From Isoetes taiwanensis (taxonomy: Eukaryota; Streptophyta; Lycopodiopsida; Isoetales; Isoetaceae): a DNA stretch of 64,000 nucleotides. This document shows, piece by piece, positions 11,993 through 22,766 of the stretch. Numbering within the stretch: the first letter of the stretch is position 1; each line of letters starts with the position of its first letter. The notes beneath the pieces are model-generated. The model made no database searches and was not told the DNA's origin. It was given only the letters and a program-made list of their open reading frames with translations. A program made the position numbers and the translations under genes. The stretch spans positions 1,221,090 through 1,285,089 of the forward strand of contig JAJEKV010000055.1 of the NCBI GenBank assembly GCA_021234155.1. The letters are read 5' to 3'.

Positions 11993-12058
11993 TATTACTG
12001 CTAAGGTTTTTCCCTCGAAAACCCTTCGGGACATGGGTTTTTTATCCTGACAGTAATA
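11993..12058 (+). other. Two-tier 3' UTR hairpin of LINE E
   Basis: The outer stem TATTACTG/CAGTAATA (11993-12000 with 12051-12058) encloses the inner stem AAAACCC/GGGTTTT (12018-12024 with 12035-12041). LINE F has the same arrangement on the minus strand (33713-33780), with the inner stem extended by one pair. Retention of pairing in both copies suggests a functional RNA structure. Confidence 0.6.
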
Positions 12059-12110
12059 CGCTTGCTGCTCTCTTTTTGTTTGGGTCCCATAGGCCAATTG
12101 GAATTCCTTT

Positions 12111-12339
12111 ATTAATTAGCCACTGACTTAGGCAAGTTTCTCAAGGTCTTATCTTCTTTTTCCTTTTTTTTTCTGATTGAAGGCCGATATGTATATTATG
12201 TATAGGTAATGGTACAAAAGTTACTTTTTACAAGGAAGTATCACCCATTAGCTTATATAAGTTAAAAAAGTTAGAAAAGTATTAAACGTTCAAATCATGT
12301 GATAGTTTTCATCTATGATATCAGAAAGGTTCTGCCAGA
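12111..12339. other. AT-rich spacer, nothing recognised
   Basis: No ORF, repeat or RNA gene could be supported here. Confidence 0.4.
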
Positions 12340-12344
12340 TTAGA

Positions 12345-12672
12345 CGGGGGCCCTGAGATTGAAATTTGTGATCTTCCTCCCTCTTCCCCTAACCATGATC
12401 GAGAGGATGCAAAATGCACATAAACAAGATTCTGCTTTGGTCATATTGAACCTTCCTCTGCTATCCTTGGCCTTGCATAATAACGCTCTTCGGACATCCG
12501 GATTCTGATCACAGCGACAGTTGCAGAAGCAGGGTTCCTCATGCCCATAAATATTTGGTGGTCCAAAAACCTTGAGCCATTCCATGTTGGTATTAGGATC
12601 AATCTTCCTCCATTTGATTTTCCGCACCAATATGAAAATGATTCCTGAAAATAAAGAACAATAAAGATCCAT
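12345..12672 (-). pseudogene. Possible GRF-like zinc-finger fragment
   Basis: On the minus strand the frame reads EPCFCNCRCDQNPDVRRALL, then GRF and a later CLCAFC. The C-x-C...NP...GRF...C-x2-C pattern is reminiscent of the GRF zinc finger found next to nucleases and in some plant transposable elements, but spacing is irregular. No intact gene surrounds it. Alternative: a chance Cys-rich ORF. Confidence 0.25.
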
Positions 12673-12681
12673 AAGTACTAT

Positions 12682-12990
12682 TTAGAGAGCATCATCAATC
12701 CATTTAATGTCATAAGAAATCTGTTTGATAACAGCTTCAGGGTGCGTGATTTCATTATTGAAGATAAAAGCATTCTGCCCTTTCCAGATTCTCCATAGGA
12801 GGATATAAATCCTCCAGTCATTTGGGTTGTTAGGCATGAAGAAGTCCAGAGAGATCATAGAGGATAAGTCATAGCCAAAGAGATTTGAGGCCAGCTCCAG
12901 CACTCATTCTGACCACATACAACCTCTGAAGAGATGATTATCTTCTTTTTCCTTGCTTGAGTCTGTACCACGGATTTTATTTTGAAAATG
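12682..12990 (-). pseudogene. L1-type LINE C-terminal (zf-RVT linker) fragment
   Basis: The minus-strand frame reads DNHLFRGCMWSE (about 12940), then after an in-frame stop WRIYILLWRIWKGQNAFIFN (about 12800). This is the hallmark H-LF-C...W and WRIWK-x-RNA-x-IF-N spacing seen after the zf-RVT finger of plant L1-type LINE polyproteins. The fragment is short and isolated. Confidence 0.6.
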
Positions 12991-13032
12991 TAGGCAATCT
13001 ATTCTCTCTTTATGCATTTGAGTAATTTCTTA

Positions 13033-13446
13033 CTAGACATGCATTGCATTATCTATTATTGAGGTAACCTCTTTACCTGCTATCTCTATGGTCTTTCCTT
13101 TAGGTGTCGTTAAGGTGACCTTTCTGTTCCCGCAATCGATGCATGCCTTTGCTGAGCTCAAGTATTCCATTCCTATTATGAGATCATATTTTCCCATTTC
13201 TCTTATTTCTGCTCCCATACCCACTGGCCTTGGGTTCGTCTGAAGGGTTTTCATTTTCAACATTTCGACCATTCTAGGCGAAGCAAAGTTATGGGAGCTC
13301 CCCGTATCAAAGGGAACAATGAACGACTTGGCTTTTACCTTACCGATGGTGGATATCATATTATACTGACTCTCTGCATTTTCTGAATCAATTGCAGCTA
13401 GTATATGACACTCACCATGGATATAATCGCGGACCTCATTATACAC
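13033..13446 (-). pseudogene. Gypsy-type retropepsin fragment (LTR element copy 1)
   Basis: The frame contains FIVPFDTGSSHNFASPRMVE, the active-site D-T-G of an LTR-retrotransposon aspartic protease, and GKYDLIIGMEYLSSAKACID, the second conserved block. It is clearly related to the protease of the plus-strand element at 62.6-63.0 kb. About 30 residues between these blocks, present in that copy, are deleted here. The fragment lies downstream of the unit that is duplicated, so copy 2 lacks it. RT, RNase H and integrase are absent. Confidence 0.85.
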
Positions 13447-13537
13447 TTACAGTGAGTTAACTGTTACGCTTGTAGTTGAAATTGTGGTTATTTTCTAGAG
13501 GTTTCAATAACACTTACAAGTACAAAATTTTATATAT

Positions 13538-15000
13538 TCATATATGCGGAAGTACAGAATACAATAGATGTGCTAGATTTTTTTCTAAGAACTTTTTCAC
13601 TTGAGTCATGCCAACTGTGCAGCCCAAGTTCCTAAGGACATCGTGGGATAAACCTCTGCGAATGGTTGATACCATCTCCTCCACTTTCTTATCGATGGTG
13701 AAGGCTGCAGTGACAGCAAGCCTTCCTTGTCGAAGGTGGAGAACTGCGAAGTCATAAACGCTCAAGGATATGGAGCACTTGACTAGAATGACGTGGTCGA
13801 TGTGGTCATATAACCTCGCATGTCTCCCAAATCCTGTGAGGCTAACCAATAGACAAATAGCCTCTTCGGCCGAGGGACTGGATTCCTTCTGTATCACTAT
13901 AACTCTGCCATCGACCAAGCGAGGCAAGTAATACATAAGTGCAGTTGCCCTTTGCCGAGTGTCTGTTCATGGACCCGTTGCCTCCCTGTGCCTGGATGCG
14001 TATTCATCCATCGGTATGGTCATCATGTGCTCATAGTCTGCCTTGAGTGATCGGTTGCTACTCAGGCTGACAGATCGTCCCATATACCTGGTCGCTGCTG
14101 CTGCGGACGAAGAGCTCGGCATTAAGGCACTTGTGGTCGTGCCTCTGATTCCCATTCGTTCATGAAGAGCTATAAACTCCACATCTGTCATTGGATCTTT
14201 GGTTGGGATCATACTCCTGATGGTGCTATAGGCTTCTATGTCTGTCACTGTCTTGCTGTATACGTCTCTGCTTCATGAATGTGGACAAGGAATTCTTGGG
14301 TTTCCCAGTCGATGAAGCTGTCGAAATCTTCTTGCTGTTGAAGCAAGTGTAGGAGTTCATCTGTGCGATATTCTCTGTCCCGACACTCTGGTAAATTCTT
14401 GATATCATTCAGGAGGAGATACTCCTGTCCTTCCACCATTATTGGGGCCAAGCTGGTAATGCCAAGGTCCAAAGGTGATGCTACTCTCTGTGTTTGAAGA
14501 TCCTGGTCGAAGAAAGGGGTGAACTCTTCGGCCTCCAGCCTGTCCTCCTCTGGGTCCTCCTGGATTAGATCTTCGACATCTTCTTCGTCGTCTTGTTCTT
14601 CCTCCTCGTCATTCGACCCCTGAGGTTGGCCATACTGTAAAAGCAGGCGCTCTTCTGTGATAGAGTCGAGAGGCTATCTTCTGCTCTTGTAGGTTATGGT
14701 CATGTAGTCTGGGAAGCGTTGAGCTCTATTGTTCAGCTTGGTCTTGATGCTGGGTACATGACAAAATGCTTCCTTGAGGGCAAGCTTAGGCACAAAGTAT
14801 CCTTATACACGGAGGGAATTCTTGCAAGTGGGGTCCTAATTTGGTCTGGAATTCTTGCAAGACTTGCTGACAGAAGGGGTTTGCTGTTAGAGTGGCTACT
14901 AAATCAAACTCTTTCTGGAATACATTGAAAACTAGGTAACATCTACTTCGGCAATATGAGATGAGGCGCTATACCAAGTGATGAAGGATCTAGTGGCCAT
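13538..15000 (-). pseudogene. ORF2 of the LTR element, copy 1 (unknown protein, frame-broken)
   Basis: The frame opens at ATG 15000 with MATRSFITWY, comparable to MAATDLLAWY at 59005 in the plus-strand element. Further pieces are an acidic run (about 14550-14610), a block with GQEYLLLNDIKNL (about 14400-14440, compare GQEYLLLDDI at 59560) and a C-terminal block (13538-13936) with GRHARLYDHIDHVIL, faintly like GHKKLPYRTFTYVLV at 60140. I recognise no known domain. The shared order across copies shows it is an element gene. A gag domain is missing between ORF2 and protease here. Confidence 0.55.
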
Positions 15001-15290
15001 GTTGGAGCTGAAGCTGGGGATGTCGAACAGATCTAGAGAAGGCTGGAAAATCGCCTCAAAGCAGGAGCAAATGATGAAGTCCAAATGTGGGGGGGTTATG
15101 CTTCTATTTATAGAGAAACCCTAATTTTTCAAATTTTAGGGTTAGGGCGCTTTAGTCCATTTGAGTTGTTCATTGTTCCTATGTCTGTTTGATGTTTTAT
15201 TTGTATGTAGATGACTATCTAAAGATCCTAATGCAACAAATTCCATGTGATTTGGGGCTGGTATGGTCAAGTTATTGGCCTTTGAAATTT

Positions 15291-15360
15291 GAGCAATCTG
15301 AGAATGCGCCAGGAGGGCGTTTGGATTCTTCTTATAGTGCTCTTGCGCATTTTCAGATTT
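15291..15360. repeat. Hairpin cassette 4 (copy 1)
   Basis: GAGCAATCTGAGAATGCGCC and GCGCATTTTCAGATTT are the arms. The cassette lies between the H3-like ORF and ORF2. The rest of 15001-15709 is AT-rich and not coding. Confidence 0.6.
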
Positions 15361-15493
15361 AGGCCTTGTTTTGGGTTTGATACTTCGATAAACTGGTGAT
15401 ATGATAATGTAATTCTACCCTACTCGATTAGTGGTGCTCAAATCTGGTCTTAGTTTATGGTTTAGGTGCTTAGAACTAGGTAAACTATGGGCG

Positions 15494-15564
15494 AGTAGTC
15501 TGAGAATGCGCCAGAGGGCAATTTGGACAATCCAAATGTAGCTGTCGCGCATTCTCGGACTAGT
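15494..15564. repeat. Hairpin cassette 3 (copy 1)
   Basis: The arms AGTAGTCTGAGAATGCGC and GCGCATTCTCGGACTAGT pair at 16 of 18 positions around the palindrome TTTGGACAATCCAAA. The cassette lies just downstream (minus sense) of the H3-like ORF. Confidence 0.65.
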
Positions 15565-15709
15565 GGGTATCTTTTTGGTCTCGGACTTTATTTGTTTTTC
15601 ATGAAACAAATCACAACTAGGTACAGATTAACAAGTGTAGAGACATTATAACACATCATAACTTATATTTATCAAAATTTTTGCTTACATGAAATGTTAA
15701 TTCTACTAT

Positions 15710-16711
15710 CTACTCCTTCTTGCTGCTTCTTGCATTGCTAGTAGCATGTCATTGGTCACTCTGAATCCTGTGACGAACTCGTCCATTATCTCCCTGACGA
15801 GCCTCGCGAATGGTGCTCGTGGTATTAGAAAGCCGTAGCTTCGCTGAAAGTGACAAATCTCTTTGGCAGCTTGAGAAGACCGAGTCTCTTCTCCGCTTCA
15901 TCAGCTTCTTCGATGGCTCGGGTAGTGTCTCTGGTGGGGGCTTCAAGGCGGTCTGCTCCTTCGTAGGTTTGCCTCCTTCAATGTGTAGGTACTCTATGAG
16001 CATCGTAGTAGTTCTTGTAGGCCTAGTACATCTTCATGTAGGCACGATGGCAACCGACTCCTTCACAGATTCCCTATCTTGGGACAGAACATAGGACTCC
16101 CGCGTTGTTTTATGTGGTTTCTTGGGATTGTCGAGGATGGGCTTCCACATGGGAACGGTGGAACCTGTGACTCCTGTGCATGTACGTTTTCCTCCCCTAT
16201 TTGCTCGGGCTCTCCATCCAACATGGCAGTTTCCTCAGGATCCCTGGAGGGCTTGCCCGCTCCTGAAGATCCCTCTTTTCTGTAATTTCATTAGGATAGG
16301 CGACGAGCGGTTTCCAACTCCGAGTTTGTGCCGGATTCGGATCTTGGAGGATTATGCGGTTCCCGTGTAATGATAATGCCCTCAGTCTTACGTTTCTTGA
16401 CGTAGACTTGGTCCTTCTACGCGGGTGGACTTGTTCTTCCTGTTCATGATCTTCTGTGGCCTTCCCTTTCCCCTTCGGATCCTCTCTATTCTTTATCCTC
16501 TGCTCCGCATGCCTCTCTTCTTTCCTCTTTTCTCTCTCCTCTCCCTGCTTCCTCTTTTCCTCTTTCTCTGCACGCTCTACTCCAGTTTGGTGGTGTCTTT
16601 ATTCTTGGCCTTAAAGCGTTCGAGCTTTTGCTGACAGGCGAGGACCTGGGTGCTTGCTCTTTCTAGACGAGTCATCTTCTTCGTCGTCTGTTTGGTGCAG
16701 GCCATGGCCAT
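15710..16711 (-). pseudogene. Histone H3-like ORF of the LTR element, copy 1 (frame-broken)
   Basis: Starting from ATG at 16705 (or 16711) the minus strand encodes MACTKQTTKKMTRLER, strikingly like the H3 N-terminus (A-R-T-K-Q-T-A-R-K). A long Lys/Arg/Glu-rich linker follows, interrupted here by a stop near 16578 that copy 2 lacks. Near the end (15860-15710) one frame reads EICHFQRSYGFLIPRAPFAR, then LVREIMDEFVTGFRVTNDML and LAMQEAARRSR, then stop. This matches the H3 alpha-N, alpha-1, loop-1 and start of alpha-2 (E-I-x-x-x-Q-x-S-x-x-L-I-x-x-x-P-F-x-R-L-V-R-E-I ... Q-E-A). The rest of alpha-2 and alpha-3 are missing. The intact element may make a chromatin-binding H3-like protein; that is inference. 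Several frame breaks may be sequencing artefacts. Confidence 0.65.
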
Positions 16712-16936
16712 GTCTTGAAAATATCTCGAATGTCCGGAGGCTCTAAGCCTAAAATTGCCTCTGAAGCAGAGAGCAAGAACGAAAATGAAAACCTAACTTA
16801 TGGTAGGTCGAAGTCTATATTTATAGGGTTGGAAATTTTTTAGGGTTTGGCATGGAAAAATGGTATTACCTAATTACTTAAATAATTAGTATTTAGTAGC
16901 TTCAAAGACCTTAGTTCTTTAAGACATTTTTGGTTT

Positions 16937-17010
16937 GAGTAATCTGAAAAAGTGCCAGAAGGGCATTAGGATAATCCTAATGGTGTCATCTGGACTGTTT
17001 TTGGTATTAT
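16937..17010. repeat. Hairpin cassette 2 (copy 1)
   Basis: GAGTAATCTGAAAAAGTGCC starts the cassette and the perfect palindrome TTAGGATAATCCTAA lies in the middle. The right arm is more diverged than in the other cassettes. Confidence 0.55.
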
Positions 17011-17128
17011 TTAAGATATTTAATTGTTGGTAATTCTACTATGATATCCTAGCTTTGAATTTAATTCTAAGCTATAATTGATTCTTCTTTTTATCTTTAG
17101 ACTTAAGTTTCACTGCCAACTAGGGTCG

Positions 17129-17199
17129 AGTAATCTGAAAGTATGCCGGAAGGGTACTAGAATAATTCTAATGGTGCTCTAGCGCATTCTCAGATTACT
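17129..17199. repeat. Hairpin cassette 1 in LTR-element leader (copy 1)
   Basis: The imperfect inverted repeat AGTAATCTGAAAGTATGC / GCGCATTCTCAGATTACT flanks the palindrome TAGAATAATTCTA. Three related cassettes occur at 16937-17010, 15494-15564 and 15291-15360, two on each side of the H3-like ORF, and all are repeated in copy 2. Confidence 0.65.
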
Positions 17200-17379
17200 A
17201 GAGGTGTTTTCTAGGTAAATATTAACTATAGCTAACTAGCTAATACTCTATTGTGGGGAAGAAAATTTTCTCCCCGTTTTCGAGGTTCTTGCCTGGGTTG
17301 TTAACTCCAAACTGCGTTCTAGGACAGTTAGTACTATTGGGTGATGGCCAGTGATCGATCTTGGTCAACCAAGATCATT

Positions 17380-17391
17380 GCTCTGATACCA
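17380..17391 (-). other. Primer binding site, initiator-Met tRNA (copy 1)
   Basis: The minus strand reads TGGTATCAGAGC, the complement of the 3' end of plant initiator-Met tRNA used by many Gypsy and Copia elements. It lies 3 nt inside the LTR and fixes the element's orientation. Confidence 0.93.
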
Positions 17392-17394
17392 TTG

Positions 17395-19319
17395 TGACGT
17401 CCCCCGATCATATACGATGCTCCCATCGTACAGAAACTAGAGATTCCCCATCTTTGGCCATGCTACCATCGAGAGGTCGCCCATCTAATGTGGGATTCCC
17501 GATGGTGGGCAGGAATCCTACGTGGGAGGACTGGCACTGGACGTGTCATTTACCCCATCTCCCTCGGGTTCCACCTAGCAATGTGGAAGCATGTAACATA
17601 AGTACATAACAACAAATAATACATATAACCCTCCCGAAGGGTGGAGATCACCACAACAACATGAGCTTTCATCATAACAACATAGACAGCAATGGCGCAT
17701 CCTACCTAAGGCTCAGTCTCAAGGTATGACTGACGGCCTGGGATCTCCAGAGGTCAAAGCAGACAGAATTCATGGCAAATGGATTTGGCTGGCATAGAAC
17801 ATGTTCGTTGGGTAGTCCACTCCATCCGCCCCTCCTGTACATACTTTGCAGATAGGCTGATAAGTTTTGGGACCGGACCGTAGCTTGCCCGGGGCATAGC
17901 CAAAGGGGCTACTCCTGGGTTGCATCTCCCCAGTCCCGATGATGCAGGAGGAGATCACTCTCTCCTCTAGAAGACACATGCTAATGACAAGCAGACTAGA
18001 GAGCCACTGCTTGTCTACGACTTCAACCCCGTTGAAGGTGGCCTCACCACCCAAAAGGTGTCGAGCCCATACCAGAGCCACACACAGTGCATAAGGTATT
18101 AGGCCTAGTCCGCAATGTTCCCCGGTAGGCTTTACACACCAGAGGGATCAACTGCCATCGGACAAGTTCCCCCTTGTCAGCCGGACTGGCCCCTCCACCC
18201 ACAACGCAGGCAGGCTCTTATGCACAGGCCACATTAATTGGGAGTTAATAAGGCTAATCTAGGATCACATCTACTAAGGCTTGGGTCTCTAACCCCCTTC
18301 CCAATACACCGGAGTGCGAACAGATTATACATCATAGATCCATATGAATCGAATTAACAGAATATCACACCCAACACTCCATGAGGCCGTTGGATTCGCC
18401 CATCCTATGGCTCCAATATGGCCAGTGCGCAACTAGCACGAATACACTTAGAAATGATTGGTCACATCGTATTGGTAAGCAAATACCCTATGATTTGCAA
18501 TGGTTGTCACTGTCACCCCGTCAATACAGGGACTCGAACCCCCACAAAAGAACAAAACCTTTTTGAGGAGTCCTCTAACCAACACCCCTGGTGCCTTTAC
18601 GTGCTTGACAATAAAGGCATCTTCCTAGCCTTTTTTTTGTGATCCTACTTCTCTTATACATCATTGGCATAGGACCATGGTCTATCCCACCGTATTCATT
18701 TCCCCCCTGCACACCCCAATCATTTTTATGCTTATTCACATAAATCTAATCTAAACATACATAGTTAGGGTTCATTGGCTAGTTTTTGGCATCTATGGGT
18801 TAGATAGGGACAAGAATGGCTAATGGCTGATCTAAGAATCAAACAAGGTCAGTGGCACCTACTGAATCCTTGGCTGCTGGGCATTCCTCCTCCGAAAGCG
18901 TCCATGGCAGTGATCGAAGCGGCTGTTCGGGACTTGAGGTTACTGAAGGCGACTTTGTTTGGCGAATCCCAATGCAAGCGGAGGCGTCCCGTTCTTTGGA
19001 GGCGATCTGCTCTTTGGCAGCCGATCACAAGGTAGCCAAAAGGGCTCTTTAGGGGTAGCCCCTTTTTATAGAAAGGGTACTTTTAGGATACTCTTTTAGG
19101 GTTGGGAATGAAAGGTCGGGGTCAATGGGGTTGTGTCATGTGGCGGTCGGACAATATATTCACATGTCACAATATGTACAATATATTGGGATCTAGGAGT
19201 TGCGCCCCCATGGGAAATCTATGCCGGCTAACGTGTCGTACGTACATAGAGCATGTACTAGTGACGTGGCAAGTATAATATACATATTTATACCCAGAGT
19301 ATATTATCACGGAACGTCA
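17395..19319 (-). mobile_element. LTR of Gypsy-type element, copy 1 (5' LTR)
   Basis: On the minus strand the LTR begins TGACGTTCC at 19319 and ends GGGACGTCA at 17395, giving the TG...CA ends and a 6-bp inverted repeat TGACGT/ACGTCA, 1,925 bp long. A 3-nt spacer and the primer binding site follow. The same ends occur in copy 2 and, in part, in the plus-strand element at 55182. No second LTR for this copy is in the window. Confidence 0.82.
18530..18583 (-). other. tRNA-like A/B-box segment inside the LTR
   Basis: On the minus strand, GTTGGTTAGAGGACTCC resembles a tRNA D-arm and, about 40 nt on, GGTTCGAGTCC matches the pol III B box. No anticodon stem is evident. In copy 2 the B box has lost its C (GGTTGAGTCC). 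This may be a tRNA-derived SINE head inserted in the LTR, or coincidence. Confidence 0.35.
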
Positions 19320-19741
19320 TAGGTTTTAATGTCCACGGGGATCCCAGTGGGCCATGGGACGAGTACATGCAGAGGGCGAGAGCCCAAATGAAACTTGGGG
19401 GACTAAGCCCCATCACCAAAGCACAAGAACAGATAGAAATCACAAACAAATATGAAGAAGATAAGGGCTATACAAAACCATCCACGGATTAGAAGGCCAC
19501 CGATCCCTAGTGATAGCCTGACCTCCTCTGTACACTATCCATTTCCGTTAAGAAATGAACAATATGCAACAATTTACATTTTTTGAAGGCATGCAAGTAT
19601 ATACACTCGTGGAAAATCAACCATGGCGTATTTAGGTATGCAATTTAGGTTTTCATTGTATATTTGTACGTTCTGTACTTTAGAAATGTGTTATTCAAGT
19701 TGGTGGTCAGGATGTTAGGAGTTTGAACATTTTTCAGGATA
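19320..19741. other. Duplicated 5' flank of the LTR element
   Basis: Non-coding sequence adjoins the LTR in both tandem units (19320-19741 and 25370-25792). It contains no recognisable gene. Its presence in unit 1 shows that the duplicated segment included host flank. Confidence 0.7.
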
Positions 19742-21054
19742 ATACCATCTCCTCCACTTTCTTGCTGCAGTGACAGCAAGCCTTCCTTGTCGAAGGTGGA
19801 GAACTGCAAAGTCATAAACGCTCAAGGATATGGAGCACTTGACTAGAATGACGTGGTCGATGTGGTCATATAACCTCGCATGTCTCCCAAATCCTGTGAG
19901 GCTAACCAATAGACAAATAGCCTCTTCGGCCGAGGGACTGGATTCCTTCTGTATCACTATAACTCTGCCATCGACCAAGCGAGGCAAGTAATACATAAGT
20001 GCAGTTGCCCTTTGCCGAGTGTCTGTTCATGGACCCGTTGCCTCCCTGTGCCTGGATGCGTATTCATCCATCGGTATGGTCATCATGTGCTCATAGTCTG
20101 CCTTGAGTGATCGGTTGCTACTCAGGCTGACAGATCGTCCCATATACCTGGTCGCTGCTGCTGCGGACGAAGAGCTCGGCATTAAGGCACTTGTGGTCGT
20201 GCCTCTGATTCCCATTCGTTCATGAAGAGCTATAAACTCCACATCTGTCATTGGATCTTTGGTTGGGATCATACTCCTGATGGTGCTATAGGCTTCTATA
20301 TGCATCCTTTGTCTTCTTTGTATCGTCTACGCTTCATGAATGTGGACAAGGAATTCTTGGGTTTCCCGATCGATGAAAGCGTGGCCGAAATCTTCTTCTT
20401 TGTTGAAGCAAGTGTAGGGAGTTCATCATGCGATATTCTGTCCCGACACTCTGGTAAATTCTTGATATCATTCAGGAGGAGATACTCCCTTCCACCATTA
20501 TTGGGGCCAAAGGCGGTAATGCCAAGGTCCAAAGGTGATGCTACTCTGTGTTTGAAGATCACAGTGAAGAAAGGGGGTGAACTCTTGACCTCCCGGCCAA
20601 TCCTCCTCTGGGTCCTCCTGGATTAGATCTTCGACATCTTCTTCGTCGTCTTGTTCTTCCTCCTCGTCATTCGACCCGAGGGTTGGCCATCTTGTAAAAG
20701 CGGCTCTTACGTGATAGAATTCGAGGCTATATCTTACGCTCTTGTAGGTTATGGTCATGTAGTGCGGGAAAGCGTTGAGCTCTATTGTTCAGCTTGGTCT
20801 TGATCTTTGGGTACATGACAAAATGCTTCCTTGAGGGCAAGCTTAGGCACAAAGTATCCTTATACACGGAGGGAATTCTTGCAAGTGGGGTCCTAATTTG
20901 GTCTGGAATTCTTGCAAGACTTTGGCGTGAAGGGTTTTTTGTTAGAGTGGCTACTAAATCAAACTCTTTACGGAATACATTGAAAACTAGGTAACATCTA
21001 CTTGACAATATGAGATGAGGCGCTATACCAAGTGATGAAGGATCTAGTGGCCAT
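19742..21054 (-). pseudogene. ORF2 of the LTR element, copy 2 (truncated by the duplication junction)
   Basis: This is the same unknown protein as in copy 1, with ATG at 21054. It is broken at the tandem junction near 19742, so its last about 40 codons are replaced. Frameshifts occur at different places from copy 1, consistent with independent decay or consensus error rather than shared inactivation. Confidence 0.5.
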
Positions 21055-21769
21055 GTTGGAGCTGAAATTTGGGGATGTCTCAATGAGATCTAGAGAAGGT
21101 TGGAAAATCGCCTCAAAGCGAGGAGCAAATGATGAAGTCCAAATGTGGGGGTTATGCTTCTATTTATAGAGAAACCCTAATTTTTTCAAATTTTAGGGTT
21201 AGGGCTTTAGTCCATTTGAGTTGTTCATTGTTCCTATGTCCGTTTGATGTTTTATTTGTATGTAGATGACTATCTAAAGATCCTAATGCAACAAATTCCA
21301 TGTGATTTGGGGCTGGTATGGTCAAGTTATTGGCCTTTGAAATTTGAACAATCGAGAATGTGCGGGGAGGGCGTTTGGATTCTTCTAATAGTGCTCTTGC
21401 GCATTTTCAGATTTAGGCCTTGTTTTGGGTTTGATACTTGATAAACGGTGATATGATAATGTAATTCTACCCTACTCGGTAGTGGTGCTCAAATCTGGTC
21501 TTAGTTTATGGTTTAGGTGCTTAGAACTAGGTAAACTATGGGGTGAGTAGTGTCGAGAATGCGCCCGAGGGGCAATTTGGACAATCCAAATGTAAAATTT
21601 GTCGCGCATTCTCGGACTAAATGGGTATCTTTTGGTCTCGGACTTTATTTGTTTTTCATGAAACAAATCACAACTAGATCTGATTAACAAGTGTAGAGAC
21701 ATTATAACACATCATAACTTATATTTATCAAAATTTTTGCTTTACATGAAATGTTAATTCTACTATCTA

Positions 21770-22766
21770 CTCCTTCTTCTTTTGCTTCTTGCATTGCTAG
21801 TAGCATGTCATTGGTCACTCGAATCTGTGGCGAACTTCGTCCATTATCTCCCTGACGAGCCTCGCGAATGGTGCTCGTGGTATTAGAAAGTCGTAGCTTC
21901 GCTGAAAGTGACAAATCTCTTTGGCAGCTTGAGAAGACCGAGTCTCTTCTCCGCTTCATCAGCTTCTTCGATGGCTCGGGTAGTGTCTCTGGTGGGAGCT
22001 TCAAGGCGGTCTGCTCCTTCGTAGGTTTGCCTCCTTCAATGTGTCGTACTCTATGAGCATCGTAGTAGTTCTTGTAGGCCTAGTACATCTTCATGTAGGC
22101 CTGATAAGCAGCCAGCTCCTTCCTGTATTCCCTATCTTGGGACAGAACATAGGACTCCCGCGTTGTTTTATGTGGTTTCTTGGGATTGTCGAGGATGGGC
22201 TTCCACATGGGAACGGTGGAACCTGTGACTCCTGTGCATGTACGTTTTCCTCCCCTATTTGCTCGGGCTCTCCATCCAACATGGCAGTTTCCTCAGGATC
22301 CCTGGAGGGCTTGCCCGCTCCTGAAGATCCCTCTTTTCTGTAATTTCATTAGGATAGGCGACGAGCGGTTTCCAACTCCGAGTTTGTGCCGGATTCGGAT
22401 CTTGGAGGATTGTCTGGTTCCCGCTGTGTAATGATAATGCCCTCCGTCTTCTGTTTCTTCGGCGTAGACTTGGTCCTTCTACGCGGGTGGACTTGTTCTT
22501 CCTGTTCATGATCTTCTGTGGCCTTCCCTTTCCCCTTCGGATCCTCTCTATTCTTTATCCTCCTCTCATGCCTCTCTTCTTTCCTCTTTTCTCTCTCCTC
22601 TCCACTGCTTCCTCTTTTCCTCTTTCTCGCACGCTCTCTACTCGGTTTGGTGGTGTCTTTATTCTTGGCCTTAAAGCGTTCGAGCTTTTCTTGACGAGGA
22701 CACAGGTGCTTGCTCTTTCTAGGCAGTCATCTTCTTAAAATCACGTTTGGTACAGGCCATGGCCAT
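21770..22766 (-). pseudogene. Histone H3-like ORF of the LTR element, copy 2 (frame-broken)
   Basis: The N-terminus is more damaged than in copy 1 (MACTKRDFKKMT then stop). The basic linker is open for about 95 codons (ERARKRKRGSSGEEREKRKE, later TKSTPKKQKT). The histone-fold part reads AKEICHFQRSYDFLIPRAPF, ARLVREIMDE, and after a one-base shift VTNDMLLAMQEAKEEGVDS. Comparing both copies gives a better picture of the parent protein: H3-like tail, about 250-residue basic linker, and a C-terminal H3-like fold that stops in alpha-2. Confidence 0.6.

Larger units (their letters stand above)
10916..12110 (+). mobile_element. LINE E: 3' part of a second LINE family
   Basis: The coding part matches the RT thumb and C-terminal domain of the minus-strand LINE F (33.65-40.9 kb), for instance QSHLF-x(4)-V-x(4)-L-x-G-x-EVWGP in both. 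The 3' UTR (11900-12100) is also shared with LINE F, including a two-tier hairpin and a terminal CCCATAGGCCAATTGG. The copy is 5'-truncated within the RT. Confidence 0.8.
13669..19741. repeat. Tandem unit 1 (6,073 bp)
   Basis: The unit begins ATACCATCTCCTCCACTTTC and ends ...TTTTTCAGGATA. It contains, in minus orientation, about 420 bp of 5' flank, a complete LTR, the primer site, the H3-like ORF and most of ORF2 of the LTR element. Unit 2 follows directly head-to-tail. Unit 1 continues at its low-coordinate end into the parental ORF2 end and protease. Confidence 0.93.

Noticed and set aside
17361-17609. Open frame of 82 codons, repeated at 23408-23656
   Set aside because: It runs antisense across the primer binding site and LTR end of the Gypsy element, so it is a shadow of conserved non-coding sequence.
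18530-18583. A functional tRNA gene
   Set aside because: No anticodon arm or acceptor stem can be formed and it is embedded in an LTR, so I list it only as tRNA-like.
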